This document shows, piece by piece, positions 10,850 through 23,809 of a DNA stretch of 64,000 nucleotides. Position 1 is the stretch's first letter, and the number at the start of each line of letters is the position of its first letter. The stretch lies in assembly GCF_000189635.1 (NCBI RefSeq), contig NW_002476212.1, positions 1,079,001 through 1,143,000 of the forward strand, in the 5' to 3' direction. The notes under the pieces are model-generated. The model saw only the letters and a program-made list of their open reading frames with translations. It made no database searches and was not told where the DNA came from. This stretch comes from Tetrahymena thermophila SB210. Its lineage: Eukaryota; Ciliophora; Oligohymenophorea; Hymenostomatida; Tetrahymenidae. The translations under genes and the position numbers were made by a program.

Positions 10850-13080
10850 ATGTAATAATAAGCTAAGAAAGATAGCATTTATAGTTATAAACATGAGCTC
10901 GATTAGAATTTTGAGAATTTGTTGTAGGAAAATTTTAAACATAAAACTCCCAGCGAATATTGGTTGTACACAGTCTATCATATAATGATTATCTTGATTA
11001 TAGCTTCAAGCAAAGAGAATGAAGTTATTGATTTGATTATTGGGATTATATTTTTAGTAGTTTATATCTTTTTAAATTTTATGCTGCAAAAGCATAGCTC
11101 GAAGAATTCTATTAAATACAACATAGTCTTCTTGATTTTGTTTATAGTGATATGCGTACTAACATACAACACTTTCACACTTCTTAAAATGTTTATAACA
11201 AGCTCATCAGAAAATTCTTTCAAAGTTGTATTGTAAATTGCCTTCCACTCATATATTACTGCCATTTTTTCTGGGTTGGCACCATAATTTCGAAGTATTG
11301 GAAGGCTAGACTTGTATTATCTATCAGTTTTAGTTGCAAATTTTATTTATATTGCAATAATTATTTACTAAAAGTATTCTTAATAAATAGATGTTAGCAT
11401 CTAAAACTGTGTTTTAGACGTGTTAGCTGGATTAAGTAACTTATTTCTAAACTATTGCCTCTACTTTAACTAAACATATAACTTAAATTTTAGTAAATTT
11501 CTCTCTTACTAAAAAGATTTAAATGAACAAAAGTTTAAAAAGCTGGAATTTTTTATAGCCTCTTTAGACAATTAAGAAATAATTCTAGTTAAGCACAAAT
11601 AATCTGATGCAAGTAATATTTTTACATTTCAAAGCTTTAATAAATAGTATAAGCGATTTTTTTGTTTTATTACATTCAAAATTAATCAAAAAATACTTTT
11701 TTAAAAATATATAAAAATATCATGCTTTTTATTATATGAAAACTTTAGAAAATAAAATTTCATAGCATTATTGTAGGTTAAAATCAAATATTTTATGAAT
11801 TTAAAATTAATTCAATGCTTGCTTATTTATTTTATTTATTCATAAACTAAAAAATAGATCAGAGCAAATAAATTTTAGATAATGAGCTTATTAATGCTAA
11901 TCAAAATGCTAAAGAACACTTAAATTAGATGCAAAGAGTTTTTTTTAATATTTAGAATTACGAGACAGAAGAGGACAAAAAAAAATTTATAGATATATTG
12001 TAAAACAAATCTAGAAGAGAAATTTAGAAGAATCCTAAAATGTTCACTTTTAAATTGAAATAAGGATTTTAAGAATCTTTTTCAGCTAACTTTATTAGCT
12101 TTTAGGACTTTTAAGCAAGATACAAAAACAATCAAATAGATTTGGACAAATCTGTAAATTATTATGCAATTTAGATAGTATAAAATGACCGGCTTTTTCT
12201 GAAAATAAGTAGAAAATTTATAATTCTGCAATATTTTATCAACATTATCAGAAATTTCGCAAAAGGCGATCCTTAAAGAATTAAAATAATAAATGTTTAT
12301 GAAGATTATTGTCATATAATATAAAATGAGTTAGATTTGTATCGTATCCTGACATATCCAAAAGAGAAGATAATAGAAACTAGCTATGATGATGAACAAT
12401 AAAATAATTAGCAAATCAAATACACAGTTTAATTGATTGAAAAGAATATGACTACCTTTTTTTAGCTCTACAAAGAATAAAAGAAACTTAAGGATCATTT
12501 TCTTTCAATAAATTTTTAAAAAAACTCTATACTCACAAAAGAAATCTACTTGACAAGTATCCACATAATTATTAACACAATTATATCTTTTATAAATTAC
12601 TACCAAAAGATAAATGTTGAGTTTAAGGAAGAAACATAAAAATTACGTTTAACTATTAGCATATAAAAGTCAGACGAACATAACGTTAATGATCAAATAT
12701 TGAACAACAACAATAAAAGTATCGAAGAATCTTTCGAGAACATAATTAATAAAGTAAAAAAGGTGAAAAATTCTGAAAACGAATAATATAATTATTCCAA
12801 GCAGTCATAAAAAAATAATTTAATTTATAATTTTTACATTACAATATAGTCAAAGAAAGATTAAAATAGTAACTCAATCATTGAAAATAACTTAATCAAT
12901 AATATCAGCAATTAAGACAGCTCTTTTCTTTTTAAAAACAGTAAATATCCCTCCTCTTAAAATTAAAGTGATGGTAAATAATAATAAAGATAAAATGAAT
13001 AATTCCATAGAAAAAATTAGAAAGATTATACTTTTGCAGAAGTTCAACCAACAAACTAAACTTATTTAAATTTAATATGA
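10850..13080 (+). CDS. Multi-pass membrane protein with decayed sensor-kinase-like C-terminus
   Basis: ATG at 10850 to TGA at 13078-13080. One intron is needed to keep frame near 11770-11865. The model 10850-11776 joined to 11863-13080 (intron GTTAAAATC...CAG) gives 714 aa, but an alternative donor at 11773 with acceptor at 11864 also fits. The N-terminal ~220 residues contain about five or six hydrophobic spans (for example VIDLIIGIIFLVVYIFLNFM and IVFLILFIVICVLTYNTF). The C-terminal half is soluble. Its segment KEIYLTSIHIIINTIISFI followed by LRLTISI has the spacing of the N-box helix and following strand of a histidine-kinase ATPase domain. No phospho-acceptor H-box (HELRTPL), conserved N-box Asn or G-box is visible. 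I infer a degenerate relative of ciliate membrane histidine kinases. An unrelated membrane protein remains possible. Confidence 0.65.
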
Positions 13081-13713
13081 AAAAATGTTAAAAATGTACA
13101 AAAAAAAATAAATTATTTAAACTGAAATATAAAAATTAAAAATAATTTAATGTAAATAGAATCTATCTATATAAATGCAATCAATCTGTATTATATTTAG
13201 CCTTAAATTTATTTAGAGACTTTTGTTTAAATTATTTTAATAACATAAGACAAGTAATTAATCAATTTTCAGCTTTATTTATTGCAAAAGTTTGTTTTTA
13301 TAAAATATTCTCATGATTTGTATGATCAATATCTTTAATAAGCTTTGTTAAAAAGATAAAGTGGACATGTTTTTTAAATAAAGAACCATTAAATCTTTGC
13401 CTTTTAGAGCTTATAAAATAATTAAATAAATAGCTGTTATTATTTGCATTGAAATCAGATTAGTTTTTTAATGAGTTTTTAATTTATTTGTATAACTTCT
13501 TGATTTTGGGCATTCAAGATTATTTGTAATTAATTAATTAATTTATTTATTTATTTTGTTTATTGAATATTAATTAGCTAATACTTTATAATTTTTATTA
13601 AAATTCTATTGATTTTTTGTATTAATTATTTCTTTTAATTTGATTAAGATATATAATTAATTATTCTTTTGAAAACAATATTCAATATTAATAGTAGTTA
13701 GTTATATTGATTG
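13081..13713. other. Intergenic spacer
   Basis: AT-rich, with no coding frame recognised. It holds TTAATTAATTTATTTATTTATTT-type simple sequence near 13529-13560. It lies between two co-oriented genes and must contain the 3' end of one and the promoter of the next. Confidence 0.5.
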
Positions 13714-16700
13714 ATGTCCAAAAGATATTTTATTAATAATCATGACTCCATAATAGGTTAGCAGATCTTGAAGGAGCTTACAAAAGAAGAAACTGAAGAC
13801 CCTGTTCATATGGTAACCTACATGGACCAGTCTAAAAGAGATCGTCCAAAAGGAGTCAAAAAAGTTTTAAATAGACATGCAAAGCCTAAATTAATGAGAA
13901 AAAAAATGCTTGAAGAATGCGATGTTTACATTTATGATCTTCATTTTGGCGATTTAGATGATGTTTTATTTGGAGGAAATATTTTAGATAAGGCAACATT
14001 GGAAGAATAAAAAGTAGTTCATTTATAGAATTCAAAGATTAATTTCATCTCTTAAAAAATAAATTGATTGATTGACTGATTGATTGATTTATGTCTGATC
14101 AATATTTTAGATTTGCATTATTAATATTTGCATAAATGAAGATTAGCAATATTTTCTGAGAGAATTAAGATTTTTAAATTGGAACAATAATTACAATTAC
14201 ATTTTATTTATTATAATAGACTTTAATAATAATATCGGATGTAATGGTTTGGAATTAAACACCAAAAAAAATTAAAGAAAAAGTAGCTGTTGTGCCTGAA
14301 GAAGGTGAAGAAGGCGAGAATGCTGAGTAAGAAAAACCCTAAGAAGAGGAATAATAGGAAGAAGAGAACGAAGAACAAAATGAAAACTCATAAGCAGCTA
14401 GTGAAAAAAATTCTTCATAGGCAGGAGACTTTGATAATTAAAAGCAAGTAATAATAAATTATATAAATTTCATATGCAAAAAATTGCAAATAATTTGAAA
14501 CTTTAAATCTGAAACGATAATAAATTGTAATTTATTTAGTTTTTTAATATTTATAAAATAAAAATAAATAGGAAGATGAAGTTTAATAAGAAGAAGAAGA
14601 ACCTATTGAATATACTTCCTACAATGAGGCTGATTACAAAAAGAGAAAGTGTTCTGAAAAATATAAAAAAATGAAAATTATGGAAGACTTAATGCTAAGA
14701 TTAAATAAAGAAAACTTGAAAGTTATTGTTGTATGTTCAGGTATACTTTACGGATTAGGTGAACTTGCCTTTAGAAATCACTTCAAAGCAGCCTGGCTTT
14801 AGAATCCACAAGCTCTTCCCTATGTTGGAGAAGGAGAAAATTTGATTCCAACAATCCACATCAGTGATTTAGCTAAATTTGTCATTAAAGTAGCTGAAAA
14901 TCCTCCTGAAAACAATTATTTGTTTGCCATAGATAATACAAAGGATAGAAGATAGAAAGCAATTATTTAAAGTATTTCAGATGGAGTTGGCTCCAAATAA
15001 ATTGTATAAGATGATTCCACTAATTTGATTGATGAACATACAATTGATATATTTAATTTAGATGTTGATATGACACCATCTCCTCTTCTTGTTGGAGATG
15101 AGGAAAATCCAGTTGAATTTGATTGGACTTGTGAGGTATCATGATCTTTATATTGAAAATAAAATATTTAATTAATAATTATTTATTTATTTTATTTTAA
15201 TTAACAGAAAGGATTAACTGATCCTATTAACAATGCTAAAGTACTCTAAGAGTTTTAAAGGGAACATAGTAATATTATTAGTTTTAATTTATATAATGTC
15301 AAATGTACCAAAAATAATAGAGCTAAGACCTATAAAAGTTATTATGTTTACCCCTGAAAATGAAAGATAAGATTTAAGATTCGATTAATGTGTTGAAGAG
15401 TAAATTTTTTTATTTTAAATTGAAATGAGTAAGATAAAATTTTTTTAGAATCTCCTAGCATTACAGAATACCTGTGATTAAAATCAGAGAGGTTGTCGAA
15501 TGGGTGAAATAGAATATCGTAAGTAGCTTTGATGTTTTAATAAAAATCTAAAATATTTGTAATTATTACTGATAGTCCAAAGAACAAGATATTCTTGGAG
15601 AAGATTTAAGAGAAGAGTATGGCAAGATTATAGAATATTTAGACTCAAAATAAGTAGCTAATTAATTTCTTTATTATATTAATTTCATTTCAATTTTGTA
15701 TTAAAAGCCAAGAAAATTAGATGAGACTTTGAAAGTATTGTACAGAGTAATTAGATGGAGATTGAGCTAAAATGATTGTTTCAATAGAGGATATATTCTT
15801 GATAACTATCCTCTCTTTGGTGAAGAGGCGGGCTTCATCTTTTATCCATGTAAAATATATTCATGAAAAAGAAAAATCAAATAATTTTATATCAAATAAT
15901 TCTATTAAATATTTAGAAAAAAAGAAATTGGATAGGGTAAGACCAAAGCCAAAGAAAATAAAGAAAAAGAAAGCAAAGAAATAAGATGATGAAGATAATT
16001 AAGCTCAAGAATAATAAGAACAACAAAAAAAAGTCAGTGAAGAAAAAAGCCAGGGAGAATAGGAAAATGAAGATGAGGAAGAAGATGAAGGAGAAGAGGG
16101 ATAAGAAGAAAATGAAAACAATAATAATTAAGTACTCCCAAAAGAGGAATAGCCTGAAGCAGAAGAAGAGGAAGAGGAGGAAGAGGAAGAAGAAGAAGAA
16201 TAACCACCTGAAGAAGAAGAATAACCTCCTGAAGAAGAAGAGGAAGAAGAAGATCCAGATAACCCAAAACCAAAAGTAGAACCTTATCATCCAGAATCAA
16301 TCATCTTCATAAAAAGTAAAAAGAGACTTTTAAATGAAAATAGGTTAACATCAAAATAAATAAATAAATAAAATAGGAATAGTATAAAATAGAGAAATTG
16401 TATTGAATAATTCGAAATGTGAGATAATAGACTACTTCTCTAAGAATGATGTAGAAGCATATATCACTGACACAACTGGCAAGACATTATTTGAAGCTTT
16501 TGAATCCTAAAGAATTTATATTGAAAGAGTAAACTTTGATTTATTTTATGAAATTTTAGTGTGCTTTTTTTAACAAAATTTTTGATTAATTTACAGTAAG
16601 GAAGACCATATAACTATTTAGTAGATGAGTCCGAGTTAGTTAAAAAGCATCAAGGTTACTACGATGATGTAAATAAAAGAAATGAAGAATAAAAATTAAT

Positions 16701-17065
16701 AAAGAAAGAAGAGTATGAATTTATTTTTCAATTTATGGATTTTAATTTAAATTATTTTAAAGAGAATAAAAAGTAGTCTTAAAGCAAAAACAAGATAGAG
16801 AAGATCTTGCATAAGAATAAATAAATTATATCATTAAAAATGAGCTAGAAATCGATAAGATTAAGAATCTCCCTTTCAGAAACTACCTTATGGAGTATAT
16901 AGTTCCAGAATTAAATGAGGGTTTGTTAGAAGTCAGTAATATGCTTCCTGATGATCCAATTGAATTTTTGGTAAACTTTTATACAAAATTAATAAAAATA
17001 AATAAACAATTAATTTTTTTAAAAATAATAAGGCTGAATATTTATACTCAAAGAGTTATGAGTGA
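13714..17065 (+). CDS. AK7: Adenylate kinase 7-like axonemal protein with Dpy-30 tail
   Basis: Thirteen exons keep frame: 13714-14013, 14220-14447, 14572-15135, 15208-15268, 15321-15399, 15449-15518, 15576-15653, 15708-15849, 15917-16315, 16431-16528, 16597-16712, 16763-16970, 17033-17065, total 791 aa (human AK7 is 723). Residues 1-~370 match the AK7 N-terminal Rossmann-like region (LEECDVYIYDL, TLIIISDVMVWNQ, CSGILYGLGELAF, NLIPTIHISDLAKFV). The adenylate kinase region follows from ~384. It keeps NRGYILDNYP (~485), the counterpart of the NMP-binding NQGYILDGFP. Where the P-loop GPPAVGKS belongs the protein reads MFTPENERQ, so the Walker A glycines and lysine are missing. A very acidic insert (Glu runs, ~508-630) lies within the kinase region. 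The C-terminus has the Dpy-30-like dimerisation helix pair (LPFRNYLMEYIVPELNEG then DDPIEFLAEYLY). AK7 is a ciliary/axonemal protein; this copy is probably structural rather than catalytic. Confidence 0.88.
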
Positions 17066-17826
17066 CTAAATTTTCAAAATAAAGTTAATTAATAAAGAAC
17101 TAATAATTAAAGTATTTTTAAATTCAAATTTATGTCAATCGATGTCAATCCTTTTCTAATATAACTTTAAAATTTTAAATATCTATTTATTTAAATTAAA
17201 ATATTTAGTAAAAAATTTGTTGGATCAATTTATCAATAAAAAAATATCAAATAATTAATTAATAAGAAATACATACTACATGTTTTTCGAAAAACTCTCA
17301 AAAAATCAAAAAAGAAGTTAGAAAATTAGTATAAAGTATGAAAGGATAATTAATATTTTGATCATTTTTAATTTTTGGATTTTTTTAACAAATATTTTTG
17401 TAGTTTTTTTAAGTTATTGTATACCTAGTACTCACTATTTGTTTTAGCTATTTATGCAGTTGCTAATAACAAAATATCTGATGCATATATTTAATATTTA
17501 AAACAGATAAAATAAATTAAAAGAATGAATTAATTTAGCATAATGATATTAATGTTTAAATCAAAATTTATAAAAATTTTCAATACAAATAAGAATAATT
17601 TAATTTTTTTATGATAATTTATTATATTTTAATGTTTATTAGTATTAATATGATAAAGTTTTATGTTTATTTTCTTATAATTTGTTAGATTTCTTTAAAT
17701 TTTTAATTGAACTTTTACAGTAATTTTAGTAATTCTAATTAGTTAAATTTATTGAATACTTTGTTAATATTTTTAATAATTTAATTAATCCATCTATGTA
17801 GATTTCGCTATGTTTATACTACTCAT
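17066..17826. other. Intergenic spacer between convergent genes
   Basis: The AK7-like gene ends at 17065 and the minus-strand minigene ends at 17827, so this is a convergent 3'-3' spacer. No further coding sequence seen. Confidence 0.5.
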
Positions 17827-18186
17827 TCATTTGTTGTTTATGTGAGAATATATTGCGAATCCATTTAAAACTAAGAATATTATTATTATAAATACAATAA
17901 TAACTGCAAATTTATTTTAGTTTATTATTAATTATTTTTTCATGAATTCTGCTTTCTTCTTTTCGTTAGCTTTATTTGCTATATCAGATAACCTGTTTAT
18001 AATAGTAAATTATTTAAATTTCTAATAATATTTATTTCGCTTAAAATTATAATAAAATAATTATTAATCTTAAAACTATTAATTATTTCAATTTATTTAC
18101 TTCTTTTTTTCACTTTCTTCATCTTCTATATGATTTTTGCTATCTTCACTTTAGTTAATTGATTTCCTTAAGAGGGATTCTTTCAT
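17827..18186 (-). CDS. Small C-terminally anchored membrane protein
   Basis: Two exons on the minus strand, 18186-18101 and 17992-17827, joined by an intron starting GTAAATAAATTG and ending AAACAG. The splice is phase-consistent (AA|G) and the product is 83 aa. Residues 1-55 are charged (starts MKESLLRKSINQSEDSKN, then EEKKK-type stretches). One membrane segment follows (KFAVIIVFIIIIFLVLNGFA) with a short tail, YSHINNK. The layout is that of a tail-anchored protein or a small single-pass membrane subunit. I do not recognise the family. The precise intron, ciliate stop TGA and clean hydrophobic segment together make chance unlikely. It is too short and too split to show in a standard-code ORF scan. 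Confidence 0.65.
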
Positions 18187-18690
18187 TTTCTTTATATTTC
18201 TTTTTTAATTAATAAGTAGAATAACTCTTTTGAGTAAGTAATTTTTTTAGAAAGAGATGGATAATATGTCTTGAAACTCTAAAAAAATTAATTAATCCAG
18301 AATCTTAATTTTGCTTGTGAATAAAAAATATTTATTATTCAATATAATATCTGAACAGATATTAATTAATTAGTATTTTAAGGTAATATTAATTATTGTT
18401 AAACATTTGGTGTTATTAAAGAATTAATTTATATCAAAATATCTTTTTATTTTTAGGTAAAAAACATATGAATTTTATTTGATTCGCGTATCTTCTTATT
18501 TAATTAATTATTAATCAATTTGTTTATTGATTGATTCTTTGACTGATCATCAGAAAAGCTATTGTTTGTTTTCATTTGTTAATAAGAAAAGTGGTGATAC
18601 AAAAAATAAAATTTTACTAAATAAAAAAATATAGTATTATTAATCAAATACATTTGTTAAATACAAAAATATCTACTAAGATTTTTATTA
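18187..18690. promoter_or_regulatory. Shared upstream region of a divergent gene pair
   Basis: About 500 bp separate the start of the minus-strand minigene (18186) from the CAP start (18691). No coding frame is seen here, so it should hold both promoters. No specific element could be identified. Confidence 0.35.
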
Positions 18691-21600
18691 ATGTCTTAAA
18701 TAGTTCAAATCTAAGAATTAATTGAATAGCTAGTTTCAGTTAGTCAAAAGTAGCACCTTTAACCAGAGCTCAATGTCATCATAGAACAGTTATCATAGAC
18801 TGTATTACACCGCTCTTAGCAAAGGCGTAAAAAATCAGTTTGCTATTCTTTTGCTGATATGATCGAATTCGATAGGGCTCTTGTCAATTTTGAGGCTGTT
18901 TCCGAGTAACTAGGTGACTTAGATGTTGCAAAATTAGTAATTCTTATTTATTTACAACTCAAAAAATGACTAATTCATTTTATATTTTTGTATTATAAAG
19001 ACTTAAACCACATTGATAATCTTTGAGATGATGAAAATGATTATGGAATAAGCTGCTACTACTAAAAAGCCCTTCCAAAATTAAGTTTAGAGTGTTAACT
19101 AAATTCTAAATAACAAAATCTAATCTATCTCCAAGAATTTCCCTAATCACTTAGCTCATACTAAGACAATATAAGATGGTCTCTCATCAGTATACTGGGT
19201 TTTTAGTGTAATATTGATTATATTTATATAATTATTACTTATTTTTAATAATATTTGTAATTTGAAAAATAAAAATATTTTAGGAAAATCCTAAGACTAG
19301 CATAGATACTGCTATTGAAAATACTGCTTACGGATATAACAAATTGAAATAACATGGTAACGAGCTTCTTTCCTAATGGGGAGCATACTTTAACAAAGCA
19401 CTTAAAGCTCTCAGTGGTAAATATTTATTTACACTTTTCATAAAAAAGCTCAAAAGAAATATAATAATTTAATATCTTTGCATAATTAAAATAATTTTTA
19501 ATATTAATTGTTTCTTAAATCATATTAAAAAATAAATATGGTCAAAATTATTTTAGAATATTATTAAAATATATTATTAGATGTTAATTTTTCGTATTAT
19601 TTTCATTTAATAATTCATTCTAAAATTAATTAGATTATGTTCAATAACATTATGCTCATGGTTTAATCTGGAACAGTAAGGGTGAAGGAGACTTCTCAGA
19701 GTTAGTTAGCCATTTGAGAGCAGAAATTAGAGTTACATTAGATAGATAATTAGTAGATTTATCATAAAATCCAGACACAGTTACTCCTCTTTAATAGAAA
19801 CCTTCATAAAGCTAACCAACTTAGGTTAAAGAAACAAGCCAATAAACTTAAGTGTAAGCTTAGACTCAACTCCCTCCTCCTCCGTAACCTGTTCAATAAT
19901 AGCAACCAACTGTAGTAGAACCAGTTATTTAATAATAATAGCAACCCTAAGCACCAGTATAAGTTTAAGCACCCGTAATATAATAAACTTAAGCTCCTTC
20001 TGTGTAGCCTTAAGTTCATGCATAAAAGTAATAATTCTAATCTCACTACCCTACAATGACAGAATTTGACCAACATGTGAAAGACTACCTATCTGCAGGA
20101 GAAAAATTGGATTCTGAGCTCTAAGAATTAACATAACTCACTGTAAAAGCTTTTGAGTAGATGAAGATTGTCATGCAATTTTCAAAATATCTCAAAAAAC
20201 CATAACAAGATAACATAAAATAAATTTCAAGTATCTTAAATGATAAAGTTTTTAAGCCAATCAACTCTGCAAAGGCAGGAATTAAATATCCTAACCACTT
20301 AAAAACTGTAATTTAAGGTATCTCTGCTGTTAACTGGGTCATTTGTGTAAGTTTCATTTTTTTTAAAACTTGAAAAATTAATTAAAATTTAAAAAAATAA
20401 GGACACTCCTAAAATATATATTGACAACGGTATAGAATCTTCAGAATTCTATGGAAACAAAATTTTGCTCATGAAAGTACCAGAGCACACTGCTTGGAAT
20501 AATGCTTTTAAGGCAGTATTAAAGTCTCTTTTACGTAAGAATAAAATTTACAAACTAATTAAATTTAATTTAACTAATTTTATGAATTAGCATATGTTTT
20601 AACTAACTACTCTACTGGTTTACTATGGAATTTCCAAGGAACTGATGATTACTCTGAATTATATTCAGTTTTAAAAGGTGAAAAATAGTTAGAAGATGTT
20701 ATTGCTTCTAAGAGCGGAGCTCAATAAACACAATCTCATGTACCCGTTTTATAAAGTGCACCTTAACCTTAATCAGATGCTTATCCTCCTATGACTGAAT
20801 TTGAAAAACATTTATCTGATTTCAAGGCTGCCTATCAAAATTTAGACCCTTTAATTAAGGAATTATCAGATTTTATTGTCTAATCTTTTGAATCTATGTA
20901 AACAGTTATGACTTTTGCTAAAAAACTCAAAAAGCCATAACCAGAAAATGTTAAACAAATATAAACAATTTTAAATGATAAAATATTTAAACCTATGAAT
21001 GCCAGTAAAGCAGGAATTTCATTCCCTAACCACTTTAAAACTGCACTTTAAGGTATTTCAGCTGTCCTTTGGGTCATTAGTGTAAATAAATTATAAAATT
21101 ATTTTTTAATTAACTATATTACATAAATCAAAGGAAACACCTAAGCTTTCATTGGATAATGGTATTGAATCATCAGAATTCTATGGAAATAAAATCCTAC
21201 TTATGAAACAACCTGAGCACACAGCTTGGTATAACACTTTTAAGGCTTCTCTTAAATCTCTCGTTCGTATAATAATCACTTTGCAATATTTTGCTTTATT
21301 AATATATTTTTTAAAAAAAAGCATATGTTTTAATGAATTTCAGTACTGGTCTATTGTGGAATTTCCATGGTACAGATGATTACAGCGAGTTGTACTCAAT
21401 TCTTAAAGGTGAAAAAAAAGTTGAATAACCTACTTAAGTTACTAACATACCTCCTCCTCCTATTGGCATGCCACCACCTCCCCCTCCTCCTATGCTTAAT
21501 ATTGAACAAATTAAATTAGAAGATTTCAAAGGCTCTAACGAAGAATCAGGTGAATCAAGAACTGCTCTTTTAAGTGCTCTTAATGTAGGAGAAGATGCTA

Positions 21601-22488
21601 TTAAAGCTCGTAATTGACCAAATAAATATTTTATAAAAATTATTATTAAAACTAATTTTTCTATAAATAAAGATTTGAAGCATGTTAAAAAAGGTGAAAA
21701 GTATGAAAAGAAATCTACATAAGCTCCAACTAATGCAGCTCCTAGCTCTAACACAATAAAGAAAGAAACATAATAATAAGTAAAAGAACCTAAAAAATAT
21801 CAAAAAGATAACTGGTTTGTGGTAAGCATTAAGTTTTCTTTTGTTAAATAAATATATTTATTATTCTAAAACTAGGAAAATTATGTAAATGAAAGAATTT
21901 AATTTGATGAAGGAGAAATTTCTCTTAAATAATCTTTGTTTATTGAAGGCTGCAATAATTCCACAATTATTGTGAAGGGCAAGGTTAAATCTGTTTTCGT
22001 TAATAAATGCAAGAAAACAAAAGTTTTGGTTACTGTAATTATTATATATTAATATAGAAGCATTATAATAAACATTATAATTTAAATTAAAAGAATGCAG
22101 TATCTGGTGTTGAAACAGTTGATTGCTAATCTTGTGAAGTTTATATTGCTGAAGGGTATGAAATTAAAAAGATATTTTTAGATTAATTAACTTATTGTAA
22201 TAAAAATAGAGTTCCTTCTATATAAATTGACAAGAGTGACACAATCCGTGTTATCTTTTTAAAGAGCAAGATTTGCGATATTGTCACTTCAAAGAGTAGC
22301 GGTATTAATGTTACTTATGCTCTTAATGAAGAAGGAGATATGGAGGTAATTTAAAAATAATTTTTTGATTTAAATTAAAATTCGTTTAAAATAAAAAGAA
22401 AGACACACCTATACCTGAATAATTCATAACAAAATGGGACAGCGATAAAAATACTTTTGTTACTGTAACTTTAGACACATTCCTATGA
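18691..22488 (+). CDS. CAP: Cyclase-associated protein with three tandem helical folded domains
   Basis: Twelve exons keep frame: 18691-18936, 19001-19207, 19284-19416, 19634-20346, 20402-20534, 20591-21081, 21134-21266, 21322-21609, 21673-21821, 21876-22034, 22094-22345, 22399-22488, total 997 aa, about twice a normal CAP (~475-530). Three CAP N-terminal helical folded domains follow one another: HFD1 ~50-255 (FPNHLAHTKTIQDGLSSVYW, GLIWNSKGEGDFSEL), HFD2 ~336-515 (YPNHLKTVIQGISAVNWVI, GLLWNFQGTDDYSEL) and HFD3 ~544-720 (FPNHFKTALQGISAVLWVI, GLLWNFHGTDDYSEL). Each includes an exon of exactly 133 nt in the same phase. A Q/P-rich linker separates HFD1 and HFD2. Then come a polyproline stretch (~727, profilin-binding type), a WH2-like motif (LLSALNVGEDAIKA, LKHV) and the C-terminal CARP beta-helix (VNERIQFDEGEISLKQS; IPEQFITKW near the end). 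CAP recycles ADF/cofilin-bound actin. Confidence 0.93.
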
Positions 22489-23809
22489 TTAAAATATATT
22501 ATATAATTTAAAATATTAAAATAAGAATTTAGTATGTTTCCATTTTAAATTTTATAGTAGCTGCTTTTTATTGTAAAAATCAATATTAATCTAATTAATT
22601 ATTCTATAAATAATATAAAATTTTCATTTAATAATAAGACTTTCATCAAAATATTTCATAAAATTCATCAATTTAATTAAAATATTATTTTTTTAATTAA
22701 ATATATATTTATAAAAGTACATATTAAAATTTTATCACTTAAGAAAGAAAAAATAAAAATATAACTATGCAGTTTAATTTGCACAAGTTTGGCTATTACT
22801 TGGTTTATTATCTATACAAAATAAAACATAATAAAATTTAAAATTATTCTTTTAAAAAAAAGAAATATATAAAAACACTAAATTTTTTTGAATCTGGATT
22901 TGGATATTTATTATAAAAATTATCTAAAATAACTTTAAACTCAATTAATTGCTTTTTTTTTGGGTTAAAATATGTGTTTAGAATTTGTTTTACTAAAAAT
23001 AAATCCATATTTTTGAAGTTTTCTTTTTCATTAAAATTTAATTTTTCAAACTTATTAATTAAAAATAATAGAATAGGTAAAGAAGTATAAAGAAAATTTT
23101 GTTTTGATCACCTAATATTCAGTATTAAAAAAATATGAAATGAACTGAAATTTAATGCCTTGATTCTTTAAAAATAGTTCAGTTCAAAATTAATCTCTGA
23201 TTTATTATATTAAATGTATTATATAATGTTATAACCTTTAAAAATATTTTTTAATATTAACCAAAAATTATCCCATATGATTATATTTACTACCTTCATT
23301 CTCTGAATTTTAAAAGGAATAGTGAGTAAAGTATTGTACTCTATTTATTAAAAAGTTATTTTAGTAAATATAAATGCATTTATTTGGTGGATGCAATATA
23401 TACACCTAAATAACTTGTGCTTGCAAAAGAACAAATAGGATTAGAGAATAATTAAAGATATTATTAATATTCTTATAATTAATTACTGAGCTAAAACAGA
23501 AAAATATACTTATCAAAATTATTTTTATAAAATTTAAGAAAATTAATTAATTAATTACTAGAGTTATTTCAAATATGACTAACTAACTTCCCATCTCTAA
23601 TTTCTACTATATTTTTAAGTATTATTTTAAAATAAAAATATTAAGACTAAATAGTTAATGTTAAATTAATTTTTCTGAGATATCTCTTCTTAAAAGCAAA
23701 TTTATAAATTAATGTTTGATAATTAATTATTATATTCTTTTTTATCCATTATTTATTAATTAAATTCTTTTGATTAAATTACTATTCAGTATTTTTGAAA
23801 AAAAAATAA
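22489..23809. other. Intergenic AT-rich spacer
   Basis: No gene recognised on either strand with the ciliate code. It holds the CAP 3' region and the upstream region of the LRR gene. Confidence 0.5.

Noticed and set aside
16031..16260. Acidic Glu-rich low-complexity exon as possible contamination or annotation artefact
   Set aside because: Frame and splice sites are intact, and vertebrate AK7 also carries acidic inserts in the same region.
15913..16300. Minus-strand ORFs of 125 and 88 codons, very Phe/Leu-rich
   Set aside because: They are antisense to the Glu/Lys-rich exon of the AK7-like gene, where GAA runs on the plus strand give TTC on the other strand.
19804..20076. Minus-strand Leu-rich ORF
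   Set aside because: Antisense of the Gln/Pro-rich CAP linker (TAA/TAG Gln codons read as Leu). The plus exon is phase-consistent with all CAP domains.
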